A stretch of 64,000 bases of DNA from Micromonospora rubida. Lineage in GTDB: Bacteria; Actinomycetota; Actinomycetes; Mycobacteriales; Micromonosporaceae. Positions within the stretch are counted from its first letter, which is position 1; the number at the start of each line of letters is the position of its first letter. Location of the stretch: contig NZ_JAAALO010000002.1 of assembly GCF_009908295.1 (NCBI RefSeq), positions 471,490 to 535,489 of the forward strand, read 5' to 3'. Below the pieces are notes generated by a model. It searched no databases. It worked only from the letters and a program-made list of their open reading frames with translations, and was not told where the DNA came from. The position numbers and the translations under genes were made by a program. Below are positions 54,585 through 64,000 of this stretch, one piece after another.

Positions 54585-55523
54585 ATGCTCCGCTTCATTC
54601 TGCGGCGACTGCTCCAGATGGTTCTCGCCTTCTTCGGGACCACGCTGATCGTCTACGCGCTGATGTTCGCCGGTCAGGGCGACCCGATCCAGGCACTCGC
54701 GGGGGAACGTCCGGTCACCGCCGCCCAGCGGGCATACCTGACGGAGAAGTACCACCTCGACGCCACGGGCGTCGGCGGCTTCTTCTACCGCTACTTCGAC
54801 TACCTGAAGAACCTGCTCCAGGGCGACCTGGGGCAGTCGCTGACCGGGCGGCAGATCGGCGACATCCTCGCCGCTGCCTGGCCGGTCACCGTCAAGCTCG
54901 CCCTGATCGCCATGGCGGTGACGATCGTCATCGGGGTCACCGCCGGCGTGATCGCCGGCATCCGGCGGGGCAGCATCTTCGACAACGCGACGCTGGTGCT
55001 CACCCTGCTGGTGCTCGGCATCCCCACGATCGTGCTGGCCCCGCTCGCCCAGTACCTCCTCGGCGTCAAGTGGCAGCTCTTCCCGCCCACCGCCGGCGCC
55101 AATCCCGACCTGTACGCGCTGCTGCTGCCCGGCATCGTGCTCGGCTCGCTGTCGCTGGCCACCGCGCTGCGGCTGACCCGGACCTCGGTCGCGGAGAACC
55201 TGCGCGCCGACTACGTCCGCACCGCCCGGTCGAAGGGCCTGGTCAAGCGGCGGATCGTGGGCGTGCACGTACTACGCAACTCGCTCATCCCGGTGATCAC
55301 CTTCCTCGGCGTCGAGATGGGCAACCTGATGAGCGGCGCGATCATCACCGAGGGTGTGTTCAACATCCCCGGCATCGGGTTCAACCTGTTCCGCGGCATC
55401 CGCACCGAGGACGGCCCGCTGGTGGTGGGCATCGTCAGCGTGCTCGTCGTGGTCTACCTCGTCTCCAACCTGGTGGTGGACGTCCTGTACGCCGTACTCG
55501 ATCCGAGGATCCGCTATGAGTGA
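54585..55523 (+). CDS. Peptide ABC transporter permease, DppB type (second system)
   Basis: A 312-residue permease with about six membrane segments. It has ENLRADYVRTARSKGLVKRR in the ATPase-coupling loop and ends VDVLYAVLDPRIRYE. It lacks the extra cysteines of the first system's DppB. The gap to the next gene is 36 bases and contains the recurring junction motif. Confidence 0.93.
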   Translation: MLRFILRRLLQMVLAFFGTTLIVYALMFAGQGDPIQALAGERPVTAAQRAYLTEKYHLDATGVGGFFYRYFDYLKNLLQGDLGQSLTGRQIGDILAAAWPVTVKLALIAMAVTIVIGVTAGVIAGIRRGSIFDNATLVLTLLVLGIPTIVLAPLAQYLLGVKWQLFPPTAGANPDLYALLLPGIVLGSLSLATALRLTRTSVAENLRADYVRTARSKGLVKRRIVGVHVLRNSLIPVITFLGVEMGNLMSGAIITEGVFNIPGIGFNLFRGIRTEDGPLVVGIVSVLVVVYLVSNLVVDVLYAVLDPRIRYE

Positions 55524-55537
55524 AGCAGCGTGCACAA

Positions 55538-55565
55538 GTGAGCGCAGCGAGGTGGCGGCATGAGT
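55538..55565 (+). repeat. Recurring gene-junction motif, copy 3
   Basis: GTGAGCGCAGCGAGGTGGCGGC directly before the ATGAG start of the DppC gene. The block differs from the tldD-tldE copy by one or two indels and supplies a ribosome-site-like GAGGTGG. Confidence 0.5.
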
Positions 55566-56516
55566 GACTTCGAGACCGTGGCGGCCACCGAGAACCAGGC
55601 CGCGCGACGGGGGCCGTCGGGCGAGCCCGGGGCACCCAACCAGGTCGGCGTGCCGCGGAAGCCGCGCAGCCTCGCCGGCGACGCCTGGCGCGACCTGCGC
55701 CGCAAACCGATCTTCTGGATCAGTCTGTTCCTGGTCGTCCTGGTCGCCGCGATGGCGGTCGTCCCGGCGCTGTTCACCGCCAACGACCCGCGCGACTGCG
55801 TGCTCTCCCGGCAGCACGCCGGGCCGTCCGGCGGGGCCATCTTCGGGTACGACTTCCAGGGCTGCGACACGTACTCCCGAGCGGTGTACGGCGCCCGCGC
55901 GTCGCTGCTGGTCGGCGCGCTCTCGGCGCTGTTCACCGGGCTGATCGCGGTGGTCGTCGGGATGCTCGCCGGGTACTTCGGCCGGTGGGTCGACGCGGTG
56001 CTCTCCCGGGTGATCGACATCGTGCTCGGCATCCCGCTGCTGCTCGCCGCGATCGTGCTGCTCAAGCGGGTGAGCGCCAGCAGCGACAACGTACGGCTGT
56101 TCGCGGTGATCTTCGTGCTGGCGGCGCTCGGCTGGACCACGGCGGCCCGGGTGATCCGCTCCTCGGTGATCACCGCCAAGGAGCAGGACTACGTCGCCGC
56201 CGCCCGGATGCTCGGGGCCGGCAACGGCCGGATCATGTGGCGGCACATCCTGCCGAACGCGCTCGCCCCGGCGATCGTGGTGCTCACCATCGCGCTCGGC
56301 TCGTTCATCTCCGCCGAGGCGACGCTGAGCTTCCTCGGCATCGGCCTCAAGTCGCCGACCATCTCCTGGGGCATCGACATCGATGCCGGCCGGGTGCACA
56401 TGCGGGAGTCCGCCACCCCGCTGGTGGTGCCCTCGACCTTCCTCGCGCTGACCGTGCTGGCCTTCATCATGCTCGGCGACGCGATCCGTGACGCCTTCGA
56501 CCCGAAGCTGCGGTGA
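55560..56516 (+). CDS. Peptide ABC transporter permease, DppC type (second system)
   Basis: A 318-residue permease with an N-terminal hydrophilic stretch of ~55 residues. The EAA-type loop is KEQDYVAAARMLGAGNGRIMWRH, and the end is LGDAIRDAFDPKLR. The second-system permeases are slightly shorter than those of the first. The ATPase gene starts seven bases after the stop. Confidence 0.93.
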   Translation: MSDFETVAATENQAARRGPSGEPGAPNQVGVPRKPRSLAGDAWRDLRRKPIFWISLFLVVLVAAMAVVPALFTANDPRDCVLSRQHAGPSGGAIFGYDFQGCDTYSRAVYGARASLLVGALSALFTGLIAVVVGMLAGYFGRWVDAVLSRVIDIVLGIPLLLAAIVLLKRVSASSDNVRLFAVIFVLAALGWTTAARVIRSSVITAKEQDYVAAARMLGAGNGRIMWRHILPNALAPAIVVLTIALGSFISAEATLSFLGIGLKSPTISWGIDIDAGRVHMRESATPLVVPSTFLALTVLAFIMLGDAIRDAFDPKLR

Positions 56517-56523
56517 TCCCCTC

Positions 56524-57561
56524 ATGAGCCACTCCGCCGTCAAGCCGACGCCGGCCTCTCCGACGCCCGAGGGCGGCCACCTCCTGGAGGTCCGGGACCT
56601 GCACGTCGAGTTCCGCACCGGCGAGGGGGTGGCCCGGGTGATCAACGGCGTCTCGTACCACCTGGACGCCGGCGAGACCCTGGCCGTACTCGGCGAGTCC
56701 GGGTCCGGCAAGTCCGTCACCGCGCAGGCGATCATGGGCATCCTGGACACTCCCCCGGCGAACGTCCGCTCCGGGCAGATCCTCTACCGGGGCCGGGACC
56801 TGCTGGGCCAGTCGGAGGAGCAGCGTCGCCAGGTGCGCGGCAAGGAGATCGCGATGATCTTCCAGGACGCCCTGTCCGCGCTGAATCCGGTCTTCCCGGT
56901 CGGCTGGCAGATCGGCGAGACGCTGCGCCACCGGGAGGGGATGTCCCGGGGCGACGCCAGGGCCCGGACCGTCGAGCTGATGGACCTGGTGCGGATCCCG
57001 GCGGCGGCCAGCCGGCTCGGCGACTACCCGCACCAGTTCTCCGGCGGGATGCGGCAGCGCGTCATGATCGCGATGGCGCTGGCGCTGAACCCGAAGGTGC
57101 TGATCGCCGACGAGCCGACCACCGCGCTGGACGTCACCGTGCAGGCCCAGATCATGGACCTGCTCGCCGACCTGCGCCGGGACCTGGACATGGCGATGAT
57201 CCTGATCACCCACGACCTCGGCGTGGTGGCCGGCGTCGCGGACCGGATCGCCGTCATGTACGCGGGCCGGATCGTCGAGCACGCCGACGTCCACTCGCTG
57301 TACCGGGCGCCGGCCCACCCGTACACGAAGGGGTTGCTGGAGTCGATCCCGCGCCTGGACGTGCGCGGCCAGGCCCTGTCGACGATCAGAGGGCTGCCGC
57401 CGAACCTGATGCGGATCCCCTCCGGCTGCCCCTTCCACCCCCGGTGCCCGTACGTGCAGCAGGTCTGCGTCGACGTGGTGCCGCACGACCTGGTCCTCGG
57501 CGACGGCCGGACCAGCGCGTGCCACTTCGCGCAGGAGGTCTGTGATGACAGCGCCCGCTAG
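56524..57561 (+). CDS. Peptide ABC transporter ATPase, DppD type (second system)
   Basis: A 345-residue ATPase. Walker A is GESGSGKS, the Q-loop [12 protein letters not shown], the signature SGGMRQR, and Walker [12 protein letters not shown]. The C-terminal domain keeps all four cysteines ([14 protein letters not shown], then SACHF). I use the ATG at 56524; a start at 56488 would overlap the preceding gene. The last 17 bases overlap the next gene. Confidence 0.92.
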   Translation: MSHSAVKPTPASPTPEGGHLLEVRDLHVEFRTGEGVARVINGVSYHLDAGETLAVLGESGSGKSVTAQAIMGILDTPPANVRSGQILYRGRDLLGQSEEQRRQVRGKEIAMIFQDALSALNPVFPVGWQIGETLRHREGMSRGDARARTVELMDLVRIPAAASRLGDYPHQFSGGMRQRVMIAMALALNPKVLIADEPTTALDVTVQAQIMDLLADLRRDLDMAMILITHDLGVVAGVADRIAVMYAGRIVEHADVHSLYRAPAHPYTKGLLESIPRLDVRGQALSTIRGLPPNLMRIPSGCPFHPRCPYVQQVCVDVVPHDLVLGDGRTSACHFAQEVCDDSAR

Positions 57562-58576
57562 CCCGGCCAAGGTGCGGGGCGAAACCATCCTCGCCGTCGA
57601 CAACCTGGTCAAGCACTTCCCGATCACCCAGGGGGTGCTGTTCCAGCGCCAGGTCGGCGCGGTGCGTGCCGTCGACGGGGTCAGCTTCGAGCTGCGCCGG
57701 GGCGAGACCCTCGGCGTGGTCGGCGAGTCCGGCTGCGGCAAGTCCACCCTGGCCCGGCTGCTGATGCGGCTGGAGACGCCCACCTCCGGCCGGGCCACCC
57801 TGGAGGGGAACGACCTGTTCCGGTCCTCCGGGGCGGAGCTGCGCCGGCTGCGACGCAACATGCAGATGGTGATGCAGGACCCGTACACCTCGTTGAACCC
57901 GCGGATGACGGTCGGCGCGATCATCGGGGAGCCGTTCGACATCCACCCGGACGCCGCGCCGAAGGGCAGCAAGCGCAAGCGGGTGCAGGAGCTGCTGGAC
58001 GTGGTCGGGTTGAACCCGGAGCACATCAACCGGTACCCGCACCAGTTCTCCGGCGGCCAGCGCCAGCGCATCGGCATCGCCCGCGCGCTCGCCCTGCGCC
58101 CGGAGATCATCGTCTGCGACGAGCCGGTGTCGGCCCTGGACGTCTCCATCCAGGCCCAGGTCATCAACCTGCTGGAACAGCTCCAGGACGAGTTCGGCCT
58201 GTCCTACATCTTCATCGCCCACGATTTGTCCGTGGTGCGGCACATCGCCGACCGGGTCGCCGTGATGTACCTCGGCAAGATCGTGGAGATCGGCACCGAG
58301 GACGAGATCTACGAGCGGGCCACCCACCCGTACACCCAGGCGCTGCTGTCGGCGGTGCCGGTGCCCGACCCGGACGCCCGCGACGACCGGACCATGATCC
58401 GGCTCACCGGCGACGTGCCCAGCCCGGCGGATCCGCCGAGCGGCTGCCGGTTCCGCACCCGCTGCTGGAAGGCCCAGGAGGTCTGCGCCCGCGAGGAACC
58501 CCACCCGGTCCCCCGCGCCGCCGACCCCCACCCGTCGGCCTGCCACTTCGCCGAGCTCCGGCCCACCACCACCTGA
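57545..58576 (+). CDS. Peptide ABC transporter ATPase, DppF type (second system)
   Basis: A 343-residue ATPase. Walker A is GESGCGKST, then [18 protein letters not shown] and [10 protein letters not shown]; the four cysteines are in [14 protein letters not shown] and SACHF. The ATG at 57545 has GGAGG six bases ahead, within the end of the DppD gene. Last gene of the operon; its stop codon forms the foot of the terminator stem. Confidence 0.92.
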   Translation: MTAPASPAKVRGETILAVDNLVKHFPITQGVLFQRQVGAVRAVDGVSFELRRGETLGVVGESGCGKSTLARLLMRLETPTSGRATLEGNDLFRSSGAELRRLRRNMQMVMQDPYTSLNPRMTVGAIIGEPFDIHPDAAPKGSKRKRVQELLDVVGLNPEHINRYPHQFSGGQRQRIGIARALALRPEIIVCDEPVSALDVSIQAQVINLLEQLQDEFGLSYIFIAHDLSVVRHIADRVAVMYLGKIVEIGTEDEIYERATHPYTQALLSAVPVPDPDARDDRTMIRLTGDVPSPADPPSGCRFRTRCWKAQEVCAREEPHPVPRAADPHPSACHFAELRPTTT

Positions 58577-58607
58577 CCCGCCGCCGCCGACGTGGGCGGC
58601 GGCGGGT
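58576..58607. terminator. Bidirectional hairpin between the importer and purH
   Basis: A perfect 13-bp GC-rich inverted repeat (58576-58588 with 58595-58607), loop of six bases, ending nine bases before the purH stop on the minus strand. Confidence 0.8.
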
Positions 58608-58615
58608 GGCGGCGA

Positions 58616-60187
58616 TCAGTGGAAGAAGTGGCGGGTGGCCGTCAGGTACATGGTGACGCCGGCCTCCTTGCAGGCGGCGATCACCTCCTCGTCGCGGATC
58701 GAGCCGCCCGGCTGGACGATCGCCTTCACCCCGGCCTCGATCAGGATCTTCGCGCCGTCGGCGAAGGGGAAGAACGCGTCCGAGGCGGCGACCGAGCCCT
58801 CGGCCCGCTCGACGCCGGCCCGGGTGACCGCGAGCTTCGCCGAGTCGACCCGGTTGACCTGACCCATGCCGACCCCGACGGTCGCGCCGCCCTTGGCCAG
58901 CAGGATCGCGTTGCTCTTCACGGCGCGCACCGCCCGCCAGGCGAACGCCAGGTCGCGCAGCGTCGCCTCGTCGGCCGCCTCGCCGGTGGCGAGCCGCCAG
59001 TTGGCCGGGTCGTCGCCGTCGGCGTCGATCCGGTCGGCCAACTGGACCAGAATGCCGCCGGTGACCTGCCGCCACTCCGCCGGCAGCGGGGCGTACGCCG
59101 GGGCGCGCAGCAGCCGGATGTTCTTCTTGCCCTGGAGGACCTCCGCCGCGCCGGGCTCGAACTCCGGCGCGACCAGCACCTCGGTGAAGATGTCGGCGAC
59201 CTGCCGGGCCAGCTCCACGGAGACGGGCCGGTTGACCGCGATCACCCCGCCGTACGCCGACACCGGGTCGCAGGCGTGCGCCCGGCGGTGCGCCTCGGCG
59301 ACGTCGCCGCCGACCGCGATCCCGCACGGGTTGGCGTGCTTGATGATCGCCACGGCCGGCTGGTCGGCGAAGTCGTTCGCCGCCCGCCACGCGGCGTCCG
59401 CGTCGACGTAGTTGTTGTACGACATCTCCTTGCCGTGCAGCTGCTCGGCCTGGGCCAGACCGGCGGGGCTGCTCGGGTCGGCGTAGAGCGCGGCGGCCTG
59501 GTGCGGGTTCTCGCCGTAGCGCAGCACCGGCCCGCGGCGCAGCGCCAGCCCGGCGAACTCCGGCCACCCCCCGGCGTCCGGGGCCAGGGTGACGGCGCAC
59601 CACTCGGCCACGGCCACGTCGTACTCGGCGATGGCGGCGAACGCGCGGGCGGCCAGCGCCCGGCGCTGGGCCAGGGTGAACCCGCCCTCGCCGAGGGCCG
59701 CCAGCAGGGCCGGGTACCCGGCCGGGTCGGTGACCACGGCCACCGAGGCGTGGTTCTTGGCGGCGGCGCGGACCATCGCCGGGCCGCCGATGTCGATCTG
59801 CTCCACGCACTCCTCGACGCCGGCTCCCGAGGCGACCGTGGCCTGGAACGGGTAGAGGTTGGACACCAGCAGGTCGATCCCGGCGATGCCGTGCTCGTCG
59901 AGCTGGGCGGCGTGCGAGTCCTTGCGCAGGTCGGCCAGGAGGCCGCCGTGGATCGCCGGGTGCAGGGTCTTCACCCGGCCGTCGAGGATCTCGGGGAAGC
60001 CGGTCACCGACTCGACCGGGGTCACCGGCACCCCGGCGTCGGCGATCGTCGACGCGGTGCTGCCGGTCGAGACGAGCTCCACGCCGGCCGCGTGCAGGGC
60101 CCGGGCCAGCTCGACCAGGCCGCTCTTGTCGTAGACGCTGACCAGCGCCCGCCGGATCGGGCGGCGCTCGTCCTCAGTGGCACTCAC
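58616..60187 (-). CDS. purH: Bifunctional AICAR transformylase / IMP cyclohydrolase
   Basis: A 523-residue enzyme for the last two steps of IMP synthesis. The N-terminal MGS-like cyclohydrolase domain ([36 protein letters not shown]) is followed by the AICAR transformylase domain with [14 protein letters not shown] (Lys-His) and RMVSDAFFPF-like [14 protein letters not shown] place the start at the GTG at 60187, where GTGA overlaps the purN stop; the frame extends 11 codons further upstream inside purN. Confidence 0.95.
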   Translation of the reverse strand: MSATEDERRPIRRALVSVYDKSGLVELARALHAAGVELVSTGSTASTIADAGVPVTPVESVTGFPEILDGRVKTLHPAIHGGLLADLRKDSHAAQLDEHGIAGIDLLVSNLYPFQATVASGAGVEECVEQIDIGGPAMVRAAAKNHASVAVVTDPAGYPALLAALGEGGFTLAQRRALAARAFAAIAEYDVAVAEWCAVTLAPDAGGWPEFAGLALRRGPVLRYGENPHQAAALYADPSSPAGLAQAEQLHGKEMSYNNYVDADAAWRAANDFADQPAVAIIKHANPCGIAVGGDVAEAHRRAHACDPVSAYGGVIAVNRPVSVELARQVADIFTEVLVAPEFEPGAAEVLQGKKNIRLLRAPAYAPLPAEWRQVTGGILVQLADRIDADGDDPANWRLATGEAADEATLRDLAFAWRAVRAVKSNAILLAKGGATVGVGMGQVNRVDSAKLAVTRAGVERAEGSVAASDAFFPFADGAKILIEAGVKAIVQPGGSIRDEEVIAACKEAGVTMYLTATRHFFH

Positions 60188-60804
60188 GGAAAGGTGACCT
60201 TTCTTCCGGTGATCGTCCAACCTTCGCGGACCAGCCGACCGACCTGCTCGACGAGCTGGCGCCGCTCGGCGGACTTGATGCGCTCGGTGAGCGCATCCTC
60301 GTCGTCGTCGTCGAGCACCGGCACGGCGACCTGGGCGACGATCGGGCCGGTGTCCATCCCGGCGTCGACGAAGAAGAGGGTGGCCCCGGTGATCTTCACG
60401 CCGTAGGCGAGGGCGTCCCGGGGGCCGTGGATGCCGGGGAACGCCGGCAGCAGGGTGTTGTGCGTGTTGAGGTAGCGGTCGCCGAACGCGGCGAGGAAGT
60501 CGGGGCCGACCAGCTTGAGGAAGCCGGCGGAGACCACCAGGTCGGGGCGGTGCGCGGCGACCTGCGCGGTGAGCGCGGCGTCCCAGTCCGCCCGGGTCGG
60601 GTGGTCGGAGACCCGCTCGACGAAGGTCGGCACCCCGGCCGCGGCGGCCCGGTCCAGGCCGGCGATGCCGTCCCGGTCCGCACCGACGGCGACCACCCTG
60701 CCCCCGTACGCCGGGTCGACGGCGGCGTCGAGCAGAGCCTGGAGATTACTGCCGGAGCCGGAGACGAGGACGACGATGCGGGCGACGGGCGCGGGCTCGG
60801 TCAC
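60184..60804 (-). CDS. purN: Phosphoribosylglycinamide formyltransferase
   Basis: A 206-residue GAR transformylase using 10-formyl-THF. The start [17 protein letters not shown] is the GAR phosphate loop; [15 protein letters not shown] carries the catalytic Asn and His, and [14 protein letters not shown] the Asp. The GTG at 60804 has TAGGGT six bases ahead, the same leaderless arrangement seen at seven other genes. It is coupled to purH by a four-base overlap. Confidence 0.95.
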   Translation of the reverse strand: MTEPAPVARIVVLVSGSGSNLQALLDAAVDPAYGGRVVAVGADRDGIAGLDRAAAAGVPTFVERVSDHPTRADWDAALTAQVAAHRPDLVVSAGFLKLVGPDFLAAFGDRYLNTHNTLLPAFPGIHGPRDALAYGVKITGATLFFVDAGMDTGPIVAQVAVPVLDDDDEDALTERIKSAERRQLVEQVGRLVREGWTITGRKVTFP

Positions 60805-60810
60805 GCCGCC

Positions 60811-60816
60811 ACCCTA
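60811..60816 (-). promoter_or_regulatory. Leaderless -10 box of purN-purH
   Basis: On the minus strand TAGGGT ends six bases before the purN GTG, with no Shine-Dalgarno sequence. Confidence 0.6.
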
Positions 60817-61029
60817 TCGGGCAGGTCGGGGCCGCCCTCGTGTGGGCGGGCCGGCCGGATCGGCCATCGGCAGGGGCAATCAGGATCCCGACAACGAGAA
60901 ATTGGTGACCGCCGTTGTCGCCCCCACCCTGTACGCTGCCGGTCGCTCGGTGCCGGCGCAAGCCTGGCCCCGCACCCGTCAGTGACCCGACATGCGCGTC
61001 GTGTCGATGGATTAGAGGAGTAGGCAGCG

Positions 61030-61332
61030 ATGCAACCCGACTACAGGTCCCCCCAACCGCAACAGATCAATAACAACATGACGATGTCCATCGTGGCCAT
61101 CTTCCTCTTCTGGCCGTTGGCCATCCCGGCGATCATCAACGCGTCGAAGGTCAACCCGCTCATCCAGCAGGGCGACTACGCGGGGGCCCAGGCGGCGGCC
61201 GCCGAGTCGAAGAAGTGGTCCAAGTGGGCCCTGATCGTCGGCATCGCCTGGTATGTGATCTTCATCGTGTGCTGCGCGCTGGGCGGCATTGGGGCGATCA
61301 TGGGTGCGGATACCGGCACCACCAGCTACTGA
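61030..61332 (+). CDS. CD225/dispanin-like small membrane protein
   Basis: A 100-residue protein with a Pro/Gln/Asn-rich N-terminus ([16 protein letters not shown]), one membrane segment ([32 protein letters not shown], the CD225 signature region) and a second helix ([27 protein letters not shown]). The CD225 fold is shared with IFITM proteins; the bacterial role is unknown. GAGGAG precedes the ATG. The neighbouring gene, 29 bases on, has the same architecture. Confidence 0.82.
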   Translation: MQPDYRSPQPQQINNNMTMSIVAIFLFWPLAIPAIINASKVNPLIQQGDYAGAQAAAAESKKWSKWALIVGIAWYVIFIVCCALGGIGAIMGADTGTTSY

Positions 61333-61361
61333 CAGCAGCCTCAGGCAAGGAGCACCAGCGA

Positions 61362-62012
61362 ATGCAGCCCGGTCAGGACCCGTACGGCCAGCAGCCCCAC
61401 GACCCGAACCAGCCCCAGCACAACGACCCGTACGGGCAGCCCCCGCAGGCGCCGTACGGGCAGCAGCCCACATCGGGGCAGCCGTACGGGCAGCAGCCCA
61501 CATCCGGGCAGCCTTACGGGCACGACCCGTACGGCCAGCAGCCGGCCGCCGGTCAGCCGTACGGCCAGCAGCCGGCCGCCGGTCAGCCGTACGGCCAGCA
61601 GCCGGCCGCCGGTCAGCCGTACGGCCAGCCGACGTCGGGTCAGCCCTACGGCCAGCCCGCCCCGGGCCAGCCGTACGGGCAGGACCCGTACGCCCAGCAG
61701 CCCTACGGAGCCGCGCCGGGCTACCCGAACGCCGGCTACCCGCAGGCGCAGGGCCAGCAGAACACCCTCGGCCTGGTGTCGATGATCCTCGGCATCGCGT
61801 CGATCCCGCTGGTCTGCTGCCTGTTCCTGGGCGTCCCGGTCGGCATCGCGGCGATCGTCACCGGCTACCTCGGCCGGCAGAAGGCGAACCAGGGCCTGGC
61901 CAGCAACGACGGCCAGGCCAAGGCCGGTCTGATCTGCGGTGCGGTGGGCGTCGGGCTCGGCATCGTGCTGTTCATCCTCAACCTGGTGGGCCTCAGCCTG
62001 CCGACCACCTGA
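61362..62012 (+). CDS. DUF4190 membrane protein with long PYGQQP repeat
   Basis: A 216-residue protein. The first ~130 residues are a low-complexity cytoplasmic arm of [15 protein letters not shown]-type units, encoded by exact 30-bp DNA repeats. The C-terminal ~85 residues form two transmembrane helices ([31 protein letters not shown] and [24 protein letters not shown]), the DUF4190 pattern. AGGAG precedes the ATG. Repeats of this kind may form condensates or vary in number between strains. Confidence 0.85.
   Translation: MQPGQDPYGQQPHDPNQPQHNDPYGQPPQAPYGQQPTSGQPYGQQPTSGQPYGHDPYGQQPAAGQPYGQQPAAGQPYGQQPAAGQPYGQPTSGQPYGQPAPGQPYGQDPYAQQPYGAAPGYPNAGYPQAQGQQNTLGLVSMILGIASIPLVCCLFLGVPVGIAAIVTGYLGRQKANQGLASNDGQAKAGLICGAVGVGLGIVLFILNLVGLSLPTT
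61461..61620 (+). repeat. In-frame 30-bp tandem repeats
   Basis: Two near-identical 30-bp units (61461-61490, 61491-61520), then three exact copies of another 30-bp unit (61531-61560, 61561-61590, 61591-61620) that encode [10 protein letters not shown]. They are coding repeats, not CRISPR. Confidence 0.95.
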
Positions 62013-62073
62013 GTCGACGGCACCACCGAGGGGCGCTCCGGGCAGTTTCCGGGGCGCCCCTCGGCGTGGGCCG

Positions 62074-63366
62074 TCAGGAAGCGGCCCGGCCCTTCGACAG
62101 GGACCGGGTGGCGGCGGCGCCGAGCAGGGCGCCGGCCGCGACCACCGCCGTGGCCGCCCCGGCCACCTGCCACGGGACCGGGCCGATCTCGGCCAGCCGC
62201 CCCCCGCCGAGCGGCCCGCCGGAGGCCCCCGCGAGCACCCCGAGCAGCAGCCCGGCGACCGGGCCGGCGAGGGCCGCCGGCACCAGCAGGGCGGGCCAGG
62301 CCAGCTCCGTCCGCTGGGCGGCGGCCCGCCGCATCAGCCGGCGGGCGAGCAGGCAACCGGCGGCCATGCCGGCCAGGACCGGGATCGCGAGCAGGGCCGC
62401 CCCGAATCCGTCCACCGGCCCGCTGGGCAGGCCGGCCAACAGCGGTAGGGCCGGCAGCGCGCCGAGCGAGACCTCACTGGCGCGTACGACGGTGTCGGCG
62501 CCGACGGCGAACCCGGGGCCGAGCAGGTAGCTGGCGGACCAGACCGTGGCGTTCGGCGCGTAGGCGAGGCTGACCAGGGTGATCCCGGCCTGCCCGGCCA
62601 CCCCCGTGCGGTACGCCCCGATCATGTCCGCCGCATCCCCGCCGCCGGTGGCGATCGACAGCCCGGCTACTCCCGCCCCCGCCCCCAGCAGCAGCAGCCC
62701 GGCGACCAGGCCGGTGCGCACCCCGTCCCGCGCCGGGGCGGGCACCCGCTCGACGAGCAGGCCGGCCACGCCGGTGGTGCGGGCCGCCCCGGCCAGGGCC
62801 GCGAACGCGCCGAAGATTGCGAAGGTCCCGCCGGCGCGGATCGGGGACACCGCCGGCCCGCCGACGCCGGCCAGCACCGCGGCGAGGGTGCCGAGCAACG
62901 CGTACCCGACGCCGACCGCGCCGGCGGCGGTGAGCGCCTGGCGCGGCGAGCGCCCGCCCCGGGCCCCGATTGCCCGGCTGGTGTGCACGCCGGCCCGGAA
63001 AAGCCGCCAGACCGCCAGCACCGTGAGCGCCACCGGGGCCAGGCCGACCGGGCCGGCGTCGGTGGCCAACGGGACACCGTGGCCGAGCAGCCAGCCGCCC
63101 AGGCCGGCGCGCAGCGCCCCGGCGACGGAGCCGGCGTCCTCGCTGAGCTGGGCGAGCCCGAGCACCAGCGCGACCGGCAGGTACGACGTGAGCGCGGCCC
63201 AGGTGGCGGCGACCCCGGCGGCGACCGCGAGCGGAGCCCGGCTGCGGCGGGCCTCCCCGGCCCGGGGCGCGGGCACCCGGGGACCCGGTGGGCGGCCGGC
63301 GGGCCGGTCGTCGGCGCCCACCCCGGCGGCCGGACGGCGGGGCTGATCAGGGGTGACGGAGGACAT
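62074..63366 (-). CDS. DUF6350 multi-pass membrane protein
   Basis: A 430-residue membrane protein with roughly ten hydrophobic segments (LAVAAGVAATWAALTSYLPVALVLGL, VGVGYALLGTLAAVLAGVGG, VPWQVAGAATAVVAAGALLGAAA). It matches the DUF6350 family, commonly encoded between sucD and purN in actinobacteria; mycobacterial relatives (PerM) affect cell division and persistence. I place the start at the ATG at 63366 (MSSVTPD), not further upstream. It ends 61 bases from the DUF4190 gene's stop. Confidence 0.82.
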   Translation of the reverse strand: MSSVTPDQPRRPAAGVGADDRPAGRPPGPRVPAPRAGEARRSRAPLAVAAGVAATWAALTSYLPVALVLGLAQLSEDAGSVAGALRAGLGGWLLGHGVPLATDAGPVGLAPVALTVLAVWRLFRAGVHTSRAIGARGGRSPRQALTAAGAVGVGYALLGTLAAVLAGVGGPAVSPIRAGGTFAIFGAFAALAGAARTTGVAGLLVERVPAPARDGVRTGLVAGLLLLGAGAGVAGLSIATGGGDAADMIGAYRTGVAGQAGITLVSLAYAPNATVWSASYLLGPGFAVGADTVVRASEVSLGALPALPLLAGLPSGPVDGFGAALLAIPVLAGMAAGCLLARRLMRRAAAQRTELAWPALLVPAALAGPVAGLLLGVLAGASGGPLGGGRLAEIGPVPWQVAGAATAVVAAGALLGAAATRSLSKGRAAS

Positions 63367-63569
63367 CGCGTCTACTCTGGCACGCCGCGCCGTCGGGGGC
63401 AGTCCGATACCGCGCCCGATCGGCAGCAAGTTCGTGATCCACCGACTTGTCGCCCGCTATCCGGTCTAGCCTCGGCCCAGGACCCGAACTCTTCCCGTCG
63501 CGGCCTCTTCCGGGTACCGGCCGGCGTCGGCCGGCCGGAGCAGCCGACGCAGACCGCTCGGAGGTAGCC

Positions 63570-63836
63570 GTGAATGCTCCGTATCCACCGCCGCCGCCGC
63601 CACCGGCCGCCGGCCGGGACCGCACCACGCTGTGGGGCGTGCTCGGCATCGTCCTGGGCCTGATCTGTTGCGGCGTCCTCGGCATCGTCTTCGGGTACCT
63701 GTCTGTCCGGGACGCCAAACGGTACGGCCAGTCGCCGGTGCTGGGCTACCTCGCCATCGCGTTCGGCGTGATCAACATCATCGGCAGCGCGATCCTGCGG
63801 GCGCGCGGCAACTACCCGTTCTGGAACAACGACTGA
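63570..63836 (+). CDS. Small DUF4190-type membrane protein
   Basis: An 88-residue protein from the GTG preceded by GGAGGTAGCC. The N-terminus is Pro-rich (NAPYPPPPPPPAAGRD). Two membrane helices follow (LWGVLGIVLGLICCGVLGIVFGYL and VLGYLAIAFGVINIIGSAILRA) separated by SVRDAKRYGQSP. It is a short relative of the protein at 61362. It faces away from the DUF6350 gene. Confidence 0.8.
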   Translation: MNAPYPPPPPPPAAGRDRTTLWGVLGIVLGLICCGVLGIVFGYLSVRDAKRYGQSPVLGYLAIAFGVINIIGSAILRARGNYPFWNND

Positions 63837-63848
63837 TCTGTACGACGC

Positions 63849-63878
63849 GAGGGGGCCGACCGCCCGGTCGACCCCCTC
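63849..63878. terminator. Hairpin between the DUF4190 gene and sucD
   Basis: A 13-bp inverted repeat with one mismatch (63849-63861 with 63866-63878) and a 4-base loop, between convergent genes. Confidence 0.7.
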
Positions 63879-63896
63879 TGCGCGGACTCAGGCGGC

Positions 63897-64000
63897 TCAG
63901 CCTGCGGACATGATCTCCCGCATCAGCTTGGCGGTCTCGGTCGGGGTCTTGCCGACCTTCACGCCGACGGCCTCCAGCGCCTCCTTCTTCGCCTCGGCGG
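63897..64000 (-). CDS. sucD: Succinate--CoA ligase subunit alpha, 3' end only
   Basis: The last 33 codons on the minus strand read AEAKKEALEAVGVKVGKTP, then TETAKLMREIMSAG and stop. This is the characteristic C-terminus of SucD, the TCA-cycle succinyl-CoA synthetase alpha subunit. The rest lies beyond the window. Its place beside DUF6350 and purN-purH is a common actinobacterial order. Confidence 0.85.
   Translation of the reverse strand, partial: AEAKKEALEAVGVKVGKTPTETAKLMREIMSAG

Noticed and set aside
61461..61620. Regular 30-bp repeats resembling a CRISPR array
   Set aside because: There are no spacers; the repeats are contiguous, in frame and encode PYGQQP units.

Overview
This is a very GC-rich actinobacterial chromosome segment, most like Micromonospora or another Micromonosporaceae. 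That placement is inferred from codon bias, the mycobacterial Sdh1-type succinate dehydrogenase order (anchor, flavoprotein, iron-sulfur subunit), the sucD / DUF6350 / purN / purH order at the right end, many GTG starts, and the leaderless promoter style. No complete rRNA or tRNA gene and no CRISPR array was seen. Coordinates and translations were read by eye; no database search was run.

Layout. 1-1374 is the 3' part of an S9 serine peptidase. 1453-7455 (minus) is an oligopeptide ABC importer whose substrate-binding lipoprotein is the last gene and has its own upstream AT-rich region. 7621-8917 is a tandem duplication of a Uma2-type nuclease gene with an IS256-like scrap between the copies. 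8947-11918 is tldD-tldE. 12204-16016 is succinate dehydrogenase, with an unusual His-rich tail on the iron-sulfur subunit. 16096-23339 carries small housekeeping and accessory genes: Nudix, PH-domain proteins, an NmrA/TetR divergent pair, a zinc-ribbon protein, a GNAT-like acyltransferase, and a DivIVA-like pair facing a GntR regulator. 23403-25912 holds a SanA-like protein, an alpha/beta hydrolase and a histidine phosphatase.

26043-28328 is the decayed remnant of an integrated element. A 25-bp direct repeat, the right copy of which is the 3' end of ychF, flanks a DUF1877 gene, a truncated IS5-type transposase and the last part of a tyrosine integrase. 28309-30700 is ychF, peptidase E and an unknown gene. 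30923-32910 is a DNA alkylation repair pair (Ada-AraC-AlkA fusion plus an Ogt methyltransferase). 32998-36755 is a heterodimeric ABC exporter, followed by a secreted S1 protease, valS and a membrane protein.

41856-45148 (minus) is a three-gene VTC / DUF4956 / CotH-kinase operon, the best candidate here for a poorly described system acting on phosphate polymers or protein phosphorylation at the cell surface. 45443-48085 holds an APS kinase fused to a degenerate ATP-sulfurylase domain, then galT. 48275-52432 is central metabolism (icd, mdh, folD) plus an MBL hydrolase. 52899-58576 is a second, complete peptide ABC importer in the order binding protein, two permeases, two ATPases. 58616-60804 is purH-purN. 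61030-63836 holds small Pro/Gln-rich membrane proteins (CD225 and DUF4190 types) and a DUF6350 membrane protein. The window ends in the 3' end of sucD.

Across the window, eight genes show the same start geometry: a TANNNT hexamer, exactly six bases, then ATG or GTG. This points to leaderless transcripts. Convergent genes are usually separated by perfect GC-rich inverted repeats.
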